Origin: Icerya purchasi
Lineage: Eukaryota; Arthropoda; Insecta; Hemiptera; Monophlebidae
Length of the DNA stretch: 64,000 nt
Direction of reading: 5' to 3'
NCBI GenBank assembly: GCA_039619475.1
Contig: CM077115.1
Span: 139,822,172 to 139,886,171, forward strand
The notes beneath the pieces were generated by a model that was given only the letters and a program-made list of their open reading frames with translations, had not been told where the DNA came from and did no database searches. Each line of letters starts with the position of its first letter. Within the stretch, counting starts at the first letter, position 1. Shown here piece after piece: positions 22,931 through 36,336 of this stretch. The position numbers and the translations under genes are program-made.

Positions 22931-25763
22931 GTGTAACAGAAAAAGATGACACAAATGGATCAGTGTATGACCATATATTGAAATAATAATAAAAAAAGGT
23001 GGTCGTCAAGTCATTTCTCCCATATATAAAATTACCATAGATTTTCATGGCACGGAAAAGGCACTTACTATATCAATAAGGGGTGTCAGCTGTAATGAAA
23101 CTTAAAATAAAACTGAGTTGGTTGTGAAATAAAGACCGTAGCGCCGACATAGTCTGTCGATGATGGGAATGGAAATAAATGAAGGTAAAAGGATATGGTA
23201 ACGAAGGAGATTGAAGTTCGTACAGCAACACCATTGTCAATGTTACACGGTTTGTTTTTGTAAAAACAGCTGTTTAATTAAAGAAAAAAGGACTTTATTT
23301 TAAGGGATTTGTGAAAACTGCACGACCGTAATTATCCTATAAAAAGTTTCCCCCATTCATTATTATGAGATGTCCAATAATGAAGGACAGTTTTTTGTTT
23401 CTGCAACAACCGAGTCTCTTGCAGAGGCAGGAAAACTCATTCTTTTATAGCCAACATGTATTATAACAAATCCAAGGACGTCATAGATGAAAAAAAGAGT
23501 AGCTGATGATGAAACCACTATACGTAAAGGGAACTTCATGACCAAAACTTGCAGAAGATTATTTTAAAGGCGTTTCAACTGTGAATATTCGTAATTACAT
23601 ATACGGCAGAATGATTGATTATGGGACTGTATAGCGAACCCGGCCTTGAGCATACTGGATGTTTTCCCGCATCTCTGGTATAATTGAAATATTTAGCTTA
23701 TAATTATTTAAAAAAAAAATCAGATTTCAAAACGTGTATCTGATTTTGATTGTAGTAGCTGACTGTTCAGCAGTCAACAAATAATGCAAACGCGGCTAGA
23801 GATATTACGATGCAAATTTCTTTCGAACTTGAAAACTCTCAAGTGAAACATGTTTCAGTTGCACTATCTGAAACAGGAAAAAGAACCAGAGTACTTAAAG
23901 AAAACGAATAACAATTTGCTCCCGAGTTCACACAAAAAGCGAACTAAGGTGTCAGTTATTATTGCTGCAAATGCGGTTTAAGAACAGTGTCTTCAAACAG
24001 GCAGACATTGTTTTTCCTATTGTACAACTAATGGCATTCGTATCCGTTAAAATAAGAATTTACAAATGAATAATTTTTTTCATCTAGGTTTTTTTCTTGT
24101 TTAAGTATGTTTTCTTATTCCCAACCGTTTTTAATTTACTTATTTTTAACCATTATTTCCTGGCATTTTTTGTTTCTTTAGGTACTTTTTAAAATAAATA
24201 TATTCAATAATATAATTAAACTCGAATTTGTAAATTTATAAAGATTTTAAAAATTCGCTTTTTTTTTTTTTCATTTTTGGAAATAATTTTTTAAATACAT
24301 ATTTATTCGAAACAATATTAAACTCCTCTCGTGTAAATAATGCATTTAGCACGTTATTTTATTTAAAATCAGTGAAAGGGAAGAATTACAGAAAAAATAG
24401 ATGAATAACGGTGTAATGTATTTAAAATGGTTACCATGAATTCTCTGATGGTCCTTTAATACTGTTAGCGGGCGACTCAAAGTCCTACTGGAAGGATTCT
24501 CTAGCTGTACACTAAAACCAGGTACTTCTGGAAGAATCCATGAAAATTAAAAAAGGCTAATATTACAAAAGACCATCATCCGGAACGTTCTGGACAGACC
24601 GCTGTATGTTATATCATTAAGCATATTTTATTTAATATCGTTCCATACGTGAAGCGGAGCGGTAAAAATAGAAGATGTATTATAATAACACCTATCCTTC
24701 TTTCTCCTAAATATATTTCGTTCCAGAGTGGGCCAGTTTTCTGTCAATCTTCCGAGATTTAAACATTTATGTGATTGAAATTGTTATAAAATTACAAAGC
24801 TCTTTGTTAATTATTATTAATGGTTTAATCGGTGATGAGTGACGTTAACATTCCAGTCATCCGAGTAAAATTGTATTAAGCGATTTCTTCTAATACTACG
24901 ATTAGTGCACCACCGCAAATATAATACTATTACCCTTCACTAACAAGTTGAACTTTTTACTTTTCGCGTTGTTCTTTATAATCTAAACAGAAGGTTAACT
25001 GTATCGCATTGTCTCGTTATTATTCTTTTTTTAACGTAATCATAGTCCCCATCTAAACTTTCATTCTCGAAAAATCGTGGTATATTTACAATTTCTCTTC
25101 CGAATAAGTCTATTTATATTATACAGATTTTCGATTAAAAATATAAGCTAAATGATTATTACAAATAGACGGAATTAAATGCGAAGTATTTAAATACGAA
25201 AAATTATAAATATTTATTGATTAACTTCTAATTTAACAACGGCAATACCCTAGAGATATATTTAATAATTACTTATATAAAATTAAATTAACTTCGTAAT
25301 AATACTGCAGTGAAGGTGATACTGCTAGTATTAAACTTAACGCGACAGAATGAACTACTATATTAGTAAAAATTGGGAGACGATGAAGTTCAGTGCGAGA
25401 AAAATGGCATTATTAAGAAAACAAAAAATTTAACTATACAAAGGAGGATAAGTGATATGATAAGCAACGCCGAAACACTAAACCGATTAAGATATTGCTA
25501 GAGCCAACCAAACCGATTTGCTCGTAATTCCGTTCAACTTTGTTTTCTTTCTCTTTCGACGAAAAGCAGAAATATATCAGGAAATCACGTGTTGAACCGG
25601 TCTAATAACACGTTCGTGCGTTCTTTCCCGACGATTCACAATTGTGTTTATCGCATTTATCGTCTTCTTCCCGTTTTTTTCTTGTGTACTTTATCTCTCT
25701 ATAATTCGATTATTCATCGCCAACGCCGTGAGTGACTGTTACATTTATCAACTACCCTAGTCG
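22931..25763. other. AT-rich non-coding stretch
   Basis: No gene is supported. Some blocks near 23080-23800 have more complex composition, with short broken frames on both strands, but no motif could be named. Confidence 0.4.
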
Positions 25764-28290
25764 ATGTTCCCTCAAGACCAGTTTCCACCGCTAGCATCCA
25801 ACAGAGAAATCCCACCAACCTCTGCACCAACCAGCCAAAATGTCAACCAACACGAACCTTTCATATTCACATCTAAAAAAAAAACAACCAAGCACCTTGT
25901 ACGCAAGCTAAAAGTAAATGTGTCAAGAAACTCGCAATGTCTTTCTCTCTCGTAAGGATATCCATATAAATCAATCGGCAAAAATAACACACGCTTCCAA
26001 AATACGTAGAGAATGGGATGCGTAGTGTCTTATCGAACGAAGACGCAGACAGTACATTCATAAAAAATCACGGCAAAATCGTTATCAACGAAAAAATGTT
26101 CTAAAGGCACTTAAAATAAACACCGCCGACACAAGTATTTCCCGATATATCAGACGAATGTCTGACAGAAGCTCTAGACTTTCTAACGAATAAAAACACG
26201 CACGATATAGAAATGCTAAAACTATCAATGGAAGAAAAAGATAAAAATTACAACGTTTACAGTTTTTGTCCACAAGTATACACCTACATGAAGATACAAA
26301 AAACATTCCATCCTGCATTCAAATAAACATCGATGATGGAGCTGCATCAAGTCTTTTTACATTAAATGAAATTACCTATTTTATATTTGCAAAAACCAAC
26401 GAATATTTCTTCTCGAAGTGCAAAAATATGTCGACACAAATCTCCATAACGAACGCGAGAAAAAGCTCATTGAGGCGACTTCAGAAGGCATCTACGACGA
26501 AGAAGATGGCATGACCAACGTCAACAAGAGTACACCATGGAATACGTGCCAAAAACAACCGAAATTCAGAATGGAACAATAACGCTCAAACAAAATAACT
26601 CCAATTGCAACAAACAAACGAGTACACACTAGCCTTCCACAGCATCCTCAACCACGAGCATAAATCGCCAAAAAGCATTAAATCCCAACAAAAAATACAC
26701 CAAAAGCATCCGAAAATCCCCCCCCCCAAAAAGAAAGTAGAAAAAATACCAATTATTTGTTCCATTCATTATCAACACTTTCTTCCGACTTTTGTATTTT
26801 GATCAATTGCAAAAATCACAAATATTCGGAGAAGATCTCCCTAATAAGCAGTTAAGCAAATACAAGCACATACTCGGGGCGAAACGGACTACAAATTTTG
26901 CAAGCAAAATAAAATGCAATTTGCTTTTGTAAACACTATAAATCCTTAAAATTTAAACATTCGACTCGACGATATATACCTCTATTCCAGCTTCGGACGG
27001 AATCAAATATCGCTAGAGGTATACTCTTAAATGTCAAAGCGAAATGCTTTAGAAAAATCAATTTCTCAAGGAAATTTGTTCACACTCCATACAGTTCCTC
27101 CGACAGATGTACACTTCTGAAACTTTATCAATCTCTCATTCGTTCAATAACTGACTATGGCGCACCTCTTTGCGATTTTTCCATCCAAACACATCTCGAC
27201 ATCCTGAATGCAATTCGTAATACACGCCCGAGATTAATTACCGACACCACAGTCTCGAAAAAGTAGAATCTTCAGAAACACACTATTCTCAATGTTCTCG
27301 CCAACCCCAAATTCGACTCCTCCCTTCATTTCATGATCCCTCCCAATTCTCTCTCCTACAACAACAACAACAATCTCCCCTTAAATCAGTTGTCCTACAA
27401 AATACCAGTCCACTAAATTTTCCTTTCAATATCAATCTACCATGGTTGAAGTTTACTTCAAACTTAGATCCATCTCTTATAAACTTTAGCAAAAGTCCTA
27501 ATAACCCCAAAGTAAATATCCAAACTTCATCAGAATACATACTGATGGTGGTTCCAAAACACCATACAATGCTGGTTGTGCAATCATCGACGACAACATT
27601 CCGTTTCTACTGCCACCCCAATTTCCAATCCTTCTCAAACCAGCAGTCGACCATGGCACAGATCTCACATCCAGCCATATTCTGATATTAACAGATTTAC
27701 TCTCCGCACCCCTGTCCAAAAAGAAACAACATCCGCGATGTCCCGAGAAATAGTTCAAACACATTCTTTATCAAGCAAAGAAATCGACTTCTTCTGGATC
27801 CCAACTCGTTCCAACATTCGCCATAATTGACAAGCTGAGGATACTGCAAAATTAGCCTTAAATCCAATCCTAATAGCCAATCTGAAAAAAAAAAAAGCAG
27901 GTAAATCATCCGTATAAAAAGTTTTTCAGCAAATTTTAGATCTAATAAACTGAAGTCAATTAAGAAAACAGTCGTTCCGTGGAAAACTTCAATGCAATGT
28001 AATAGTTTTCCGCCTAAGAACAGGACACCCGGCCTTATACATGACAACACATCCTAAACAAACAAGCGCGACCGATACGTGACACCTGCAATATCTCCCA
28101 ATATCAGTCAGTCATGTAATTATCGAATGCACGAAGTTTCAAAATCAAGGAAATTTACATATCCCAAAAGGAACTCTACCCATATGCTGTCCAACAGCTA
28201 CAGTCAAAACTTCACTTCTTTCATACCTCAAAGCTACTAAACTCTATAGTCAGCGCCTTCAACCATTAAAGAAAAACAAAAATTATAAAC
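25764..28290 (+). pseudogene. Decayed non-LTR retrotransposon with ORF1 start, RT thumb and RNase H relics
   Basis: Broken frames follow LINE order. At 25764 an ORF1-like start reads MFPQDQFPPLASNREIPP, rich in P/Q/N. At about 27117-27246 the RT thumb reads LLKLYQSLIRSITDYGAPLC. At about 27530 the RNase H start reads RIHTDGGSKTPYNAGCAI, with ILTDLLSA and EIDFFWIPTRSNI (counterpart of the FxWVPxHxxI motif) after it. At about 28010-28140 the C-terminal part reads RLRTGHPALYM and VIIECTKFQN. Most of the endonuclease and RT are missing, and stops are frequent. The sequence is distinct from the copy a-g family. No functional product is possible. Confidence 0.6.
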
Positions 28291-29754
28291 ATGAATAAAA
28301 AAGCATTTTGTAACCTAGTTACTTCGGACTAGAATAAATATCATTTTTATAATGCAGAAAAATGAATGTAGAATTTAAGTTTTTCGGCAAACGTTTCTTT
28401 AATTATTTTAAAATATTTGTCTTCAATAAAACTTGACTCCTCTTTCGAGGGAGAATTTAAATGAAGCCGTTAGAACCGACCGACTGCAAACGTAGTAGCC
28501 AGTTGTTTACTGCGTTTTACATTTTGGCCTATCGTTGCTCCTCTTATTATATGTTTACTCAACCTCAAGGACGCTTACGTGTAAAGGAAAATCGCGCGCT
28601 GGAAAACTAATTAAAGCGTAGAGTGCTTATCCGGAATACGGAACTGGAAATACAGAGTAGGACTGGACGATGAAGAAATTTCGCGTTCTTTCCGAATTAC
28701 GCGGATTAGAAAGAAGAAAATGTAGGACGTCGTAGCAGCAACAGGAAAGAGAAAAATATTACGCTGGACAAGGAGAGAAGGGAAATTGTGAGAAAAGGGT
28801 CGTTCTAGGAATCGGGAAGGTCACGTTTTCCGGGGAATAAATTTGAATGGCTGACTGATGACGAAAGGGTTGCTGAAAGAGTAGACTGGAAAACAGGTGC
28901 CGACGAAAATCGATCCGGAATATTTCAAAACTGCTCGCGTTCATTGTCGAAATAACTCCCCTACCTCACCGACAACCGATGCATATACCATTCAGAAAAC
29001 GAACCAACAACCTTGTCAGCTTGTCGGAACAACATTTTCTAATACAATGTAGTATCCTCCGTATATCATCCGGCTGAATATTTCAGACACTCTGGAAATA
29101 GTCACTGTCAACAAACATATTATCCCTACCTACAGGTTCAACAAAAAAGAAGCAACATAAGAAATTTTGAAGTCGACTGTAATGAACGGCCATGACACAT
29201 GTGATTAGAATATTTGACTTTTAAATTGACAGTCTCGATCGTAGGCGACAATGGTAAATTAAACAGAAATATCGTCGAAAAGCGCGTATAAATATAGTAT
29301 GTTTTGGTTCAATATTATTTAAAATAACAAGCTATTTTGAATAAAATACCTGTATTATTTGCGAAGTTCTATTTAGATGTATACTTTGATAATTGTTTAA
29401 ATAAGAAGTTATATACATATATCAAATTTAATTAGAGAGACGCAATTTCGTAATTTAAGCCTCCCTCCCCCAGTTGTTTAATTTATTGTCGTTGTCAACA
29501 AGGTACCCTAATTTGTGTAAAAATAGCATGTATGACAAAATGTTGCTGCTTAATATATTGGGCTGAAGGCGTTGTGTAATGCTGGGGGATGCCCGTTCAT
29601 TATTTATTAAATATTAATGTTGCACGCGATCTTGTTTACGGTCTTGTCTCTGTGTATGTCTTGTGTGTTATCAAAAATTCTAACATGTTTAATTGTACAG
29701 TTCACTGAAATACATATTGCGCCAGAGGTTTTTTTATTTATTTATTTATATATA
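28291..29754. other. Non-coding stretch, nothing recognised
   Basis: 28440-28990 is less AT-rich but has no supported reading frame. (TTTA)n leads into the element at 29755. Confidence 0.4.
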
Positions 29755-30122
29755 TTAATTACAACGTAATTCTTAGGCTACCCCCCATTCGAAAAAATGT
29801 CCCAAAAAAATGTCCCAGAAAAATGTCCCAATTTTATGTAACGTTTGTTATATTTTATAGGACTTTTGTTATTGTTATTTAAAAAATGTCACAATTTTAT
29901 GTAATGAAACATGTAATGAAAAAATGTCTTAATTTTATATAATAGAAGTTAAATGTTAGAATAGGATTTTTGTGGTTATGTTAATTTTTGTGTGTGTTGA
30001 TGCCAGTAAGAATTACGTTGTAAATTTTGATCATTTTATACAAAGTATAGAAGAGAAAGAGACATAAATGAAAGCAAGAGGGGTCAAGGGGCACAGCCCC
30101 TTGCGAGGCCAAAATGGCCGAG
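29755..30122 (+). mobile_element. TA-flanked subterminal-inverted-repeat element, long type A (reference copy)
   Basis: Complete 368-bp copy. Head: TTAATTACAACGTAATTCTT, then a C-rich segment CTACCCCCCATTCG. Central part: repeated ATGTCCCAATTTTATGTAAC-like blocks. Internal 3' arm: TAAGAATTACGTTGTAA, a perfect 17-bp complement of TTACAACGTAATTCTTA in the head. Tail: ATACAAAGTATAGAAGAG, the hairpin AAGGGGC-ACA-GCCCCTT and the palindrome GGCCAAAATGGCC, ending CGAG before TTTATATATATA. There is no coding capacity. The layout fits Helentron-type non-autonomous elements; this is inference. Confidence 0.88.
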
Positions 30123-32309
30123 TTTATATATATATATATATGTGTGTGTGTGTATCTTTTAGTTGTGCTTTTTAACTAATTAATCATTTGCTGCTTGTAT
30201 TTATCTTTGCGACTCCGATATTAATTCACTAACATCGACGGAGCTAATCGAGTATACTTTTTAACACTATTTATTTTAAATCCAGTGTCATCCCTTATCG
30301 TTCTTTTTTCGTAATCCCCTAGCATAATAAATAAACGATCTTGGTGATAAAAAATGTTCTCAATATTATATTTGCTTTTCAAGTATCTGCCTGATAATTT
30401 ACTCCGACCTTTTTGTTACCGATACAACATGTTTATTACATCTAAAGCTTGATCATCAATATTACATTTTTATAATGTTTTAATTAAGTGATTCACTTAA
30501 ATCGTTTATGGTTGGTAGGACATAAAATTTGTTCTCTGGATTTAATATCCTTCCTTAATAATATGTAAATTTTTATATTTATATATTTTTAACGATTTCA
30601 AAAAAAAAAAAAAAAAAAAACAGAATATATGTTGATTGTATTTTTTTTCTTTATATTTGTTCACGCGTAACTTTTGACCAAGTAGACTGATTTTAATAAT
30701 TTTTTTATTTATTCCAAAGTGTACTGCCAACCAGCTATGGTCTCCCGCATAAGTATCGATGTGTATTAGAGCAAACGCAGCCTGAGTAATCATCAAATGC
30801 CGTGAAAAAAGCAGATCATTTCAGAGAAATTTGCATTAATGTAGCAAACCTGATTGACCCACAATATTATCAATGTTATTTACATAGATTGGAAAGAAAA
30901 CAAATTTTTATTATAGACAGGCAGATCTATAGAGACTAGAGAGTTGTTTCTTTTGTAGTCGAGGACATTTTTTCACCATTAGATTATGATGGAAATAATA
31001 CGATTTCAACATTATTGCGTATAACTTTTGACCATGTATATGTGATATTCGAATGACCCTTTGTTCGGTTAGTCTATCTGTATTACTATTGAAAAATATG
31101 TATACTAAATTTAGTGAAATGAAATTGTAAATAAACACCGATTTAAATACTTACTGTAAAAACTTAATAAAAACGTACTAATAAAAAGTAAAAAAAAAAA
31201 AAAAATACAAAATTGTTTCGGAAGATAAAATATACTTATAGTAAAACTGCCAAAGAAAAATTAAAAACATCACGAATATATACGATCAAAAAGTGAAGTG
31301 AACATAGGTAAAATCGGAGAGAAAAAGTTATAATTAGAATGCAATGGTTATAATAAAGTATTAGCTTTACTATAGAAATAAATAAAGAATGAGTAAAAAA
31401 TGTGACATAAATAGAACTAAATAAAATATATATTAGAGATATACTAAATAAGTATTAAAAATTGACAAGTTTTTATATATTAAGAAACAGTAAGCATATT
31501 ATAACGAAAAACAACAAAAAAAATACAAAAACGAAAACTATATCAGCCAATGTGACATCAAACTCCGTTCGTTTGCAGTGTTACCGCTCTATGACGTTAT
31601 AGATTAGAGGAGTTTTTCAAGTGGTTGACTCTTGTGTTATAATGATGTTAAAATTGGAAAGAAAATAAATTGTCACATTTAAACGTACATATCGTTGTAA
31701 TATTTACTAGAATTATTTAAACTCCGAGAATAAAGCGCTTTATTGAAATATTACATTCACACAAAATCTAGATTAAATGCAAACGTCCGACAGTCCGAGG
31801 CATAATGTATACGCGCAAAAAAGTCTTAATTTTTTCTATTTATTTACAAATAAAGTATTTAAAAATTGTTTTAAATTGTTACCGCTGTTTTCTTTTTGTT
31901 TCTTTTTTTTGTGGGGGGGTGGGGGGATCTAAAAACAAATTCCACTCATTGTCTGCTCAATTGTATCTTATGCTATTAATATATTCTACTTTTTTTTAAA
32001 CAAAATCATAGATTGCGTGGATATGTAATCGGTAGTGAAAGGATATAATAGTTCATATTATATGGACACGGGATATTCAGTAATAATAACGCCTGATGGA
32101 GATCAGAAGTGTACCTATGGTGTTTATCCTCCATTGTGTATTTTTCATCTTCTCTGTTCCAGTGATAAAATTTTATTTGTCCTTTTTAGGTTTATTGAAA
32201 GAAACAGGATTGTTGTTTGATTTTTTTTTTCTCCATTATTTTACTTATTTTTTTCTTACATTGCAGTCTTTGTCCAGTGTGGCTGTGACTACCTCCTTTT
32301 TCTCATAAT
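30123..32309. other. AT-rich non-coding stretch
   Basis: It starts with (TA)n/(TG)n. Nothing is identified with confidence. The phrase TGGTCAAAAGTTA with a following ACGC occurs twice on the minus strand (near 30675 and 31025), perhaps from a low-copy repeat. Confidence 0.4.
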
Positions 32310-32481
32310 GCATTGTGAGCATTGCCAGGCAACTGTGGTCATAATGTGAGATAGAAATATTTATCTATTTATCTATTTTTTCTTTTGCTCCTTTTTCCAG
32401 AATGAAAAAATCTTGTTTGTGTTTGTTTTGTTTCATTGAGCATTGTGGACACTGCCAGCAGTTGCGGCCATAATGTAGAAT
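32310..32481 (-). repeat. Two direct repeats about 130 bp apart, in a LINE 3' region
   Basis: CATTGTGAGCATTGCCAGGC (32311) and CATTGTGGACACTGCCAGC (32441) are followed by matching AACTGTGGTCATAATGT and AGTTGCGGCCATAATGT. They lie downstream (minus strand) of the LINE C-terminal fragment at 32530-33030, so they are likely tandem 3' UTR repeats of that element. Confidence 0.6.
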
Positions 32482-32529
32482 GAAATTTCTCTTCCTGAAT
32501 TTTCTATTATTAGTAGTTTTTAATATCTA

Positions 32530-33030
32530 GTCGTGTCGTAGTTTGCTGGCCAAATGAACTGTTCTGTTCGGGCCAAAAAAAAAAAAAAAAAAAAAGTGTA
32601 CGAAGTAAAATAAGAACATTCTAAGAACATCGGCATCAACCACTTTATCTACGTCCCTTGGATGAGTACAGAACGGGGAATCAATCCACCGGATTTTATA
32701 TAGAAAAGCAGGCAACATATTTGTCCTAGTGCATAATCTACAGATTGCTACATAGAAATTTCTTGTATGGACGTTTGAGTATGACAACCAGAAATACCAT
32801 GGTTTGGCAGGAATATTCCTTTGGATCTTTTTATAATGATTGTTAGTGTATGGGTTATACCGTAGAGCTTCCCAATATTCTTTCTGCATTAATTTGATCA
32901 TACCGAATACATCCTCGAATGGGTTATGTCGTAGCATCCAACAATTACCAGCCGCGTTTCTAGCCCAATTGTCGGTAACCTCATCCCACATATACTCTCA
33001 TGGGCTGGAATCCATACAAATTGAACTGAT
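32530..33030 (-). pseudogene. RNase H and C-terminal end of another non-LTR retrotransposon
   Basis: On the minus strand, 33024-32998 encodes QFVWIPAHE, the RNase H motif around the catalytic histidine. After a frame change the open frame from 32991 encodes IPAKPWYFWLSYSNVHTRNF, then ICRLCTRTNMLPAFLYKI, then DSPFCTHP. This is the arrangement of the post-RNase H region and knuckle in R1/Jockey-group LINEs. A T-run in the minus-strand reading (32575-32596) interrupts it. It is different in sequence from copies a-g and from 7279-9525. It is 5'-truncated and frameshifted. Confidence 0.65.
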
Positions 33031-33059
33031 AAGCCTTACTGCTGAGTTAATTATTTTAA

Positions 33060-34020
33060 GTTTTATGAAAAATAAACATTCTTTTGTCCAAGTGGTATGT
33101 GTAAAAATACTTAAATGATGCTACTACATTTTTTAAGATTAAATTAAAAGTACAATTTTATATTAGAGTTAAAACAATGAACTCGGTGAGAACGGTTCAG
33201 AACATTTTCCATATTATAATTAAGAACTTTTGCTGTTGCGTGTTACAGATTATGAGGTGCTCGTCTAGACGATTGTGATTTAGTCATCTCTAACGTGCAT
33301 ACCGCTTTTAGGTAAATAGAGACATACGCTGTAGTTCCATTTCGAGTACGAACAAAACGATAACGCAAAGAAAAATCAGAAAAAAACTTACGTATATTTT
33401 TACTTTGTTACGCCAAAACTTTCTTTTAATAAATTTACTTTTTTTTTTTTTTTTTTTTTTATTAAATGGGAAAATTATAAGGAAATGACAAAAATAGAGC
33501 TACACCCTTTCAATACAGTGAAATGAAAAAGGACAAACAAAAGTCAGTTGTGATGAAAAAATGGGTTTAGAATTGCAGTTTAAAGCTTCAGCTAACATCG
33601 AATTATTACATGTTAAATTTTTTTAAGAGGCTTTTCACCACTTTATTTTATTACGTTATCGGATTATTAATTTTCACGACTGATAAGGACAGGCAAATAC
33701 TGTTATGCGTAATATTTTTGTAAATATAGATGTGTTTCTTGCGAAATGAAATTCGTTATCTTCAAAGATACCAGCGCAACTATATCGAAAACAAATACAG
33801 GTAAACATTAATAAAAAAATAATTATACAATATTAGATATCGAAGGAAATAGGAAACGATAATAAATTCGAAAAAATGAACAGTAGAAAATAATAAATAC
33901 GAAGATCGATTAATTAGTAAAGACGTGATTCAATGAAATGTTAACAAAATAAAGTACCCGAGCCCCCCCCCCCAACCAAAACATAAAAAACATAATTCTA
34001 TGAACAAAATGACGTAGCGT

Positions 34021-34024
<4 letters not shown>
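33060..34024. other. AT-rich non-coding stretch
   Basis: No gene is supported. It contains a T-run at about 33440-33460 and a C-run near 33963. Confidence 0.45.

Positions 34025-34096
<72 letters not shown>
34025..34096. repeat. (TA)36 microsatellite bordering a TA-flanked element
   Basis: A pure TA tract leading directly into the head of the element at 34097. Confidence 0.95.
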
Positions 34097-34101
<5 letters not shown>

Positions 34102-34331
34102 TACAACGTAATTCTTAAGCTACCGCCCATTAGAAAAAATGTTCCAATTTTATGTAACGTTTGTTATATTTTATAGGATTTCTGTGATTATGTTATTATA
34201 TTCATATGGACTGATTTCAAATTACGTTGCAAATTTTAATCATTTTATACAAAGTATAGAAGAGAAAGAGATAGAAATGTAAGCAAGAGGGGCCATGGGG
34301 CACAGCCCCTTGCAAGGACAAAATGGCCGAG
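34097..34331 (+). mobile_element. TA-flanked element, short type A
   Basis: It has the head TTAATTACAACGTAATTCTT, the internal arm AAATTACGTTGCAAAT, and the hairpin GGGGC-ACA-GCCCC, ending GGCCGAG before TTATATATATATATA. It is 235 bp, with an internal deletion relative to the long form. It shares the junction ATTATATTCATATGGA with the copy at 19743-19979. Confidence 0.88.
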
Positions 34332-35133
34332 TTATATATATATATATATTGTAGTATACACACTAGTCTGCGAGTAGTGTTGATCGATCGTAAAATAATT
34401 CGGACTCACTTACGATCGCAGGCTGCTGTATATATATCAGGTGAAAGACTATGTGTATATTTTTAAATAATTTAAATTCAACTATTATTTCTGACTTACG
34501 CTTTTTCTAGACAACGTGTATTAAGTTATTACTGGCTGGTATTACGGTTACTAAAACACTTGAGTATTATTATTTTATTTATTACGTTCGTTACGTTTTT
34601 TTACGTTTTTATGTTTTTTACTATTTTTGATTACAATTAATATGGTTTGGTCAAGTTAACTTAATTTAAATAAAAATCATATATGTTATAAATGAATTCA
34701 TTTTGTATACGGTTTTGCGTATAGCAAGTATGTAATGTTAAATATTACGAACTGTAATATATTTTTATTGTGTTATTTATAAAATTTAATAAACCGTGAA
34801 TAAATGAATATTTTTCATATTACGAACTTCTTAAATAAATTCATAATATTAAATTTCTGAAGATTTCGGTTAGTTTATAATTTAGACTAGTGATATTCAT
34901 AATCTGCAATAAAGTGTAACCTCAATTCCATTAAACAAAAGACGATCAATAAATATGAATTTACAAAAAGTATATGGCATCCGAATTGGAAGTGAAGAGT
35001 TCGTATTAGATGGTTTTCGAATTGGAAATATAAAAGTTTGTGTTAATATATAAATATTATTTTTGCAATATTATTTCTGAAATATTATTTTTGTTTTGTT
35101 ATGGATACTCCTATAAAAAGGGGTTAAAACTAT

Positions 35134-35172
<39 letters not shown>

Positions 35173-36336
35173 TGAATATATTACAAAAAAATATTTTATT
35201 TAAATTTATAAAAGTGATTTCTTTCTGTAAGTTCTGTAGACCCCCTACGATATGTTACGAATGTTGTATAATTTTGCATCTACGAAATAACAATGATAAA
35301 TAAAATTAAAAATAATATCACCAATATGGAATAGATTTAAATTTTAGTTTTTATGCAGCACATTAGAATTAAAACATATGCCGCGTACTGGCGAAAATTG
35401 AAAGACTGTTGAAGTATTCCTCAATAACATCAGAGAGCCACTCTCTATTAACCCCAAAACCCTGAAAACTCGCCGATACCTATTGATTATTCCGTCGACG
35501 GGTAATTCTCCAGAAAAATGGAAACCTACTCTCCTACATCGCTGTATTTATTATATCAACAAGGAAGTTTTTTTCAATAGCTGGTTTAAATATCATCATT
35601 TTCATTGACAACAACCGTTATGGTTTTTCCTGGAAGGGCAAAATACTTTACACTTTTACCACGTCTGTTTCAACAAAAGCTCGACAACACGTTCATTTTC
35701 CTACACATCTTCGGCTAGTTAAAATAATTATACAGATTAAAATGGAACTAACTAAAAATCCTTCGCACATCCTCTTGTTGCACAATACAATACCTGAATT
35801 TATTTTGCAGTAAAATTTCTAAAAGATTAACAATTCATAATTCGCTAGATAATTTTTTCTGATCTATTACATTAACCCAAAATGTATTTTGGTCTGGAAC
35901 TTTAAGTTTACCACGCGCGTTCTTAAAATCTATAAAATCAATGATTAGATAATAAAACGTAGAAATGTTGATTTGTATTTCAGCATGTGAAATATTTTGA
36001 TTTTCCATGTTTGGTTTTAGTATGTATGAATTTTAGAAAATAACTGATTATAGTTTAGTTTCAATATTTGACAGATATAATGACTTTTTCATCGGTAAGA
36101 GATATGACCCTGTGTGCAAAGAAAGTACTGAAAAAAATGTTTAATTCCTTTCCATCCTCAATCACCTTATGTTACCATGGTACACCATCATATCCTAAAG
36201 ATGTATTTTTTTTAGCCCATCTAAATTAATTATTTTTTTCAAAATGATCGTCCTATTCATCATTCGGTTACGCAAATAAAAATTCCTTTTATTCGTCGAC
36301 GTTTTCAAATTAAATGAAGTAAATAAATACAATAAA
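34332..36336. other. AT-rich non-coding stretch
   Basis: It has (TA)n at its start and near 35139-35163. 35380-35950 is less AT-rich with broken short frames that I cannot assign. Confidence 0.4.

Noticed and set aside
23490..23540. GCTGATGATGAAACC, considered as another hammerhead-like module
   Set aside because: GAAA follows without room for stem II and no inverted partner is nearby.
30542..30796. Minus-strand frame with ALIHIDTYAGDHSWLAVHFG, faintly like the catalytic His region of adenain-type proteases of Polinton/Maverick elements
   Set aside because: Only one short block matches, no Asp/Cys partner motifs or neighbouring Polinton genes are present, and no exon borders fit.
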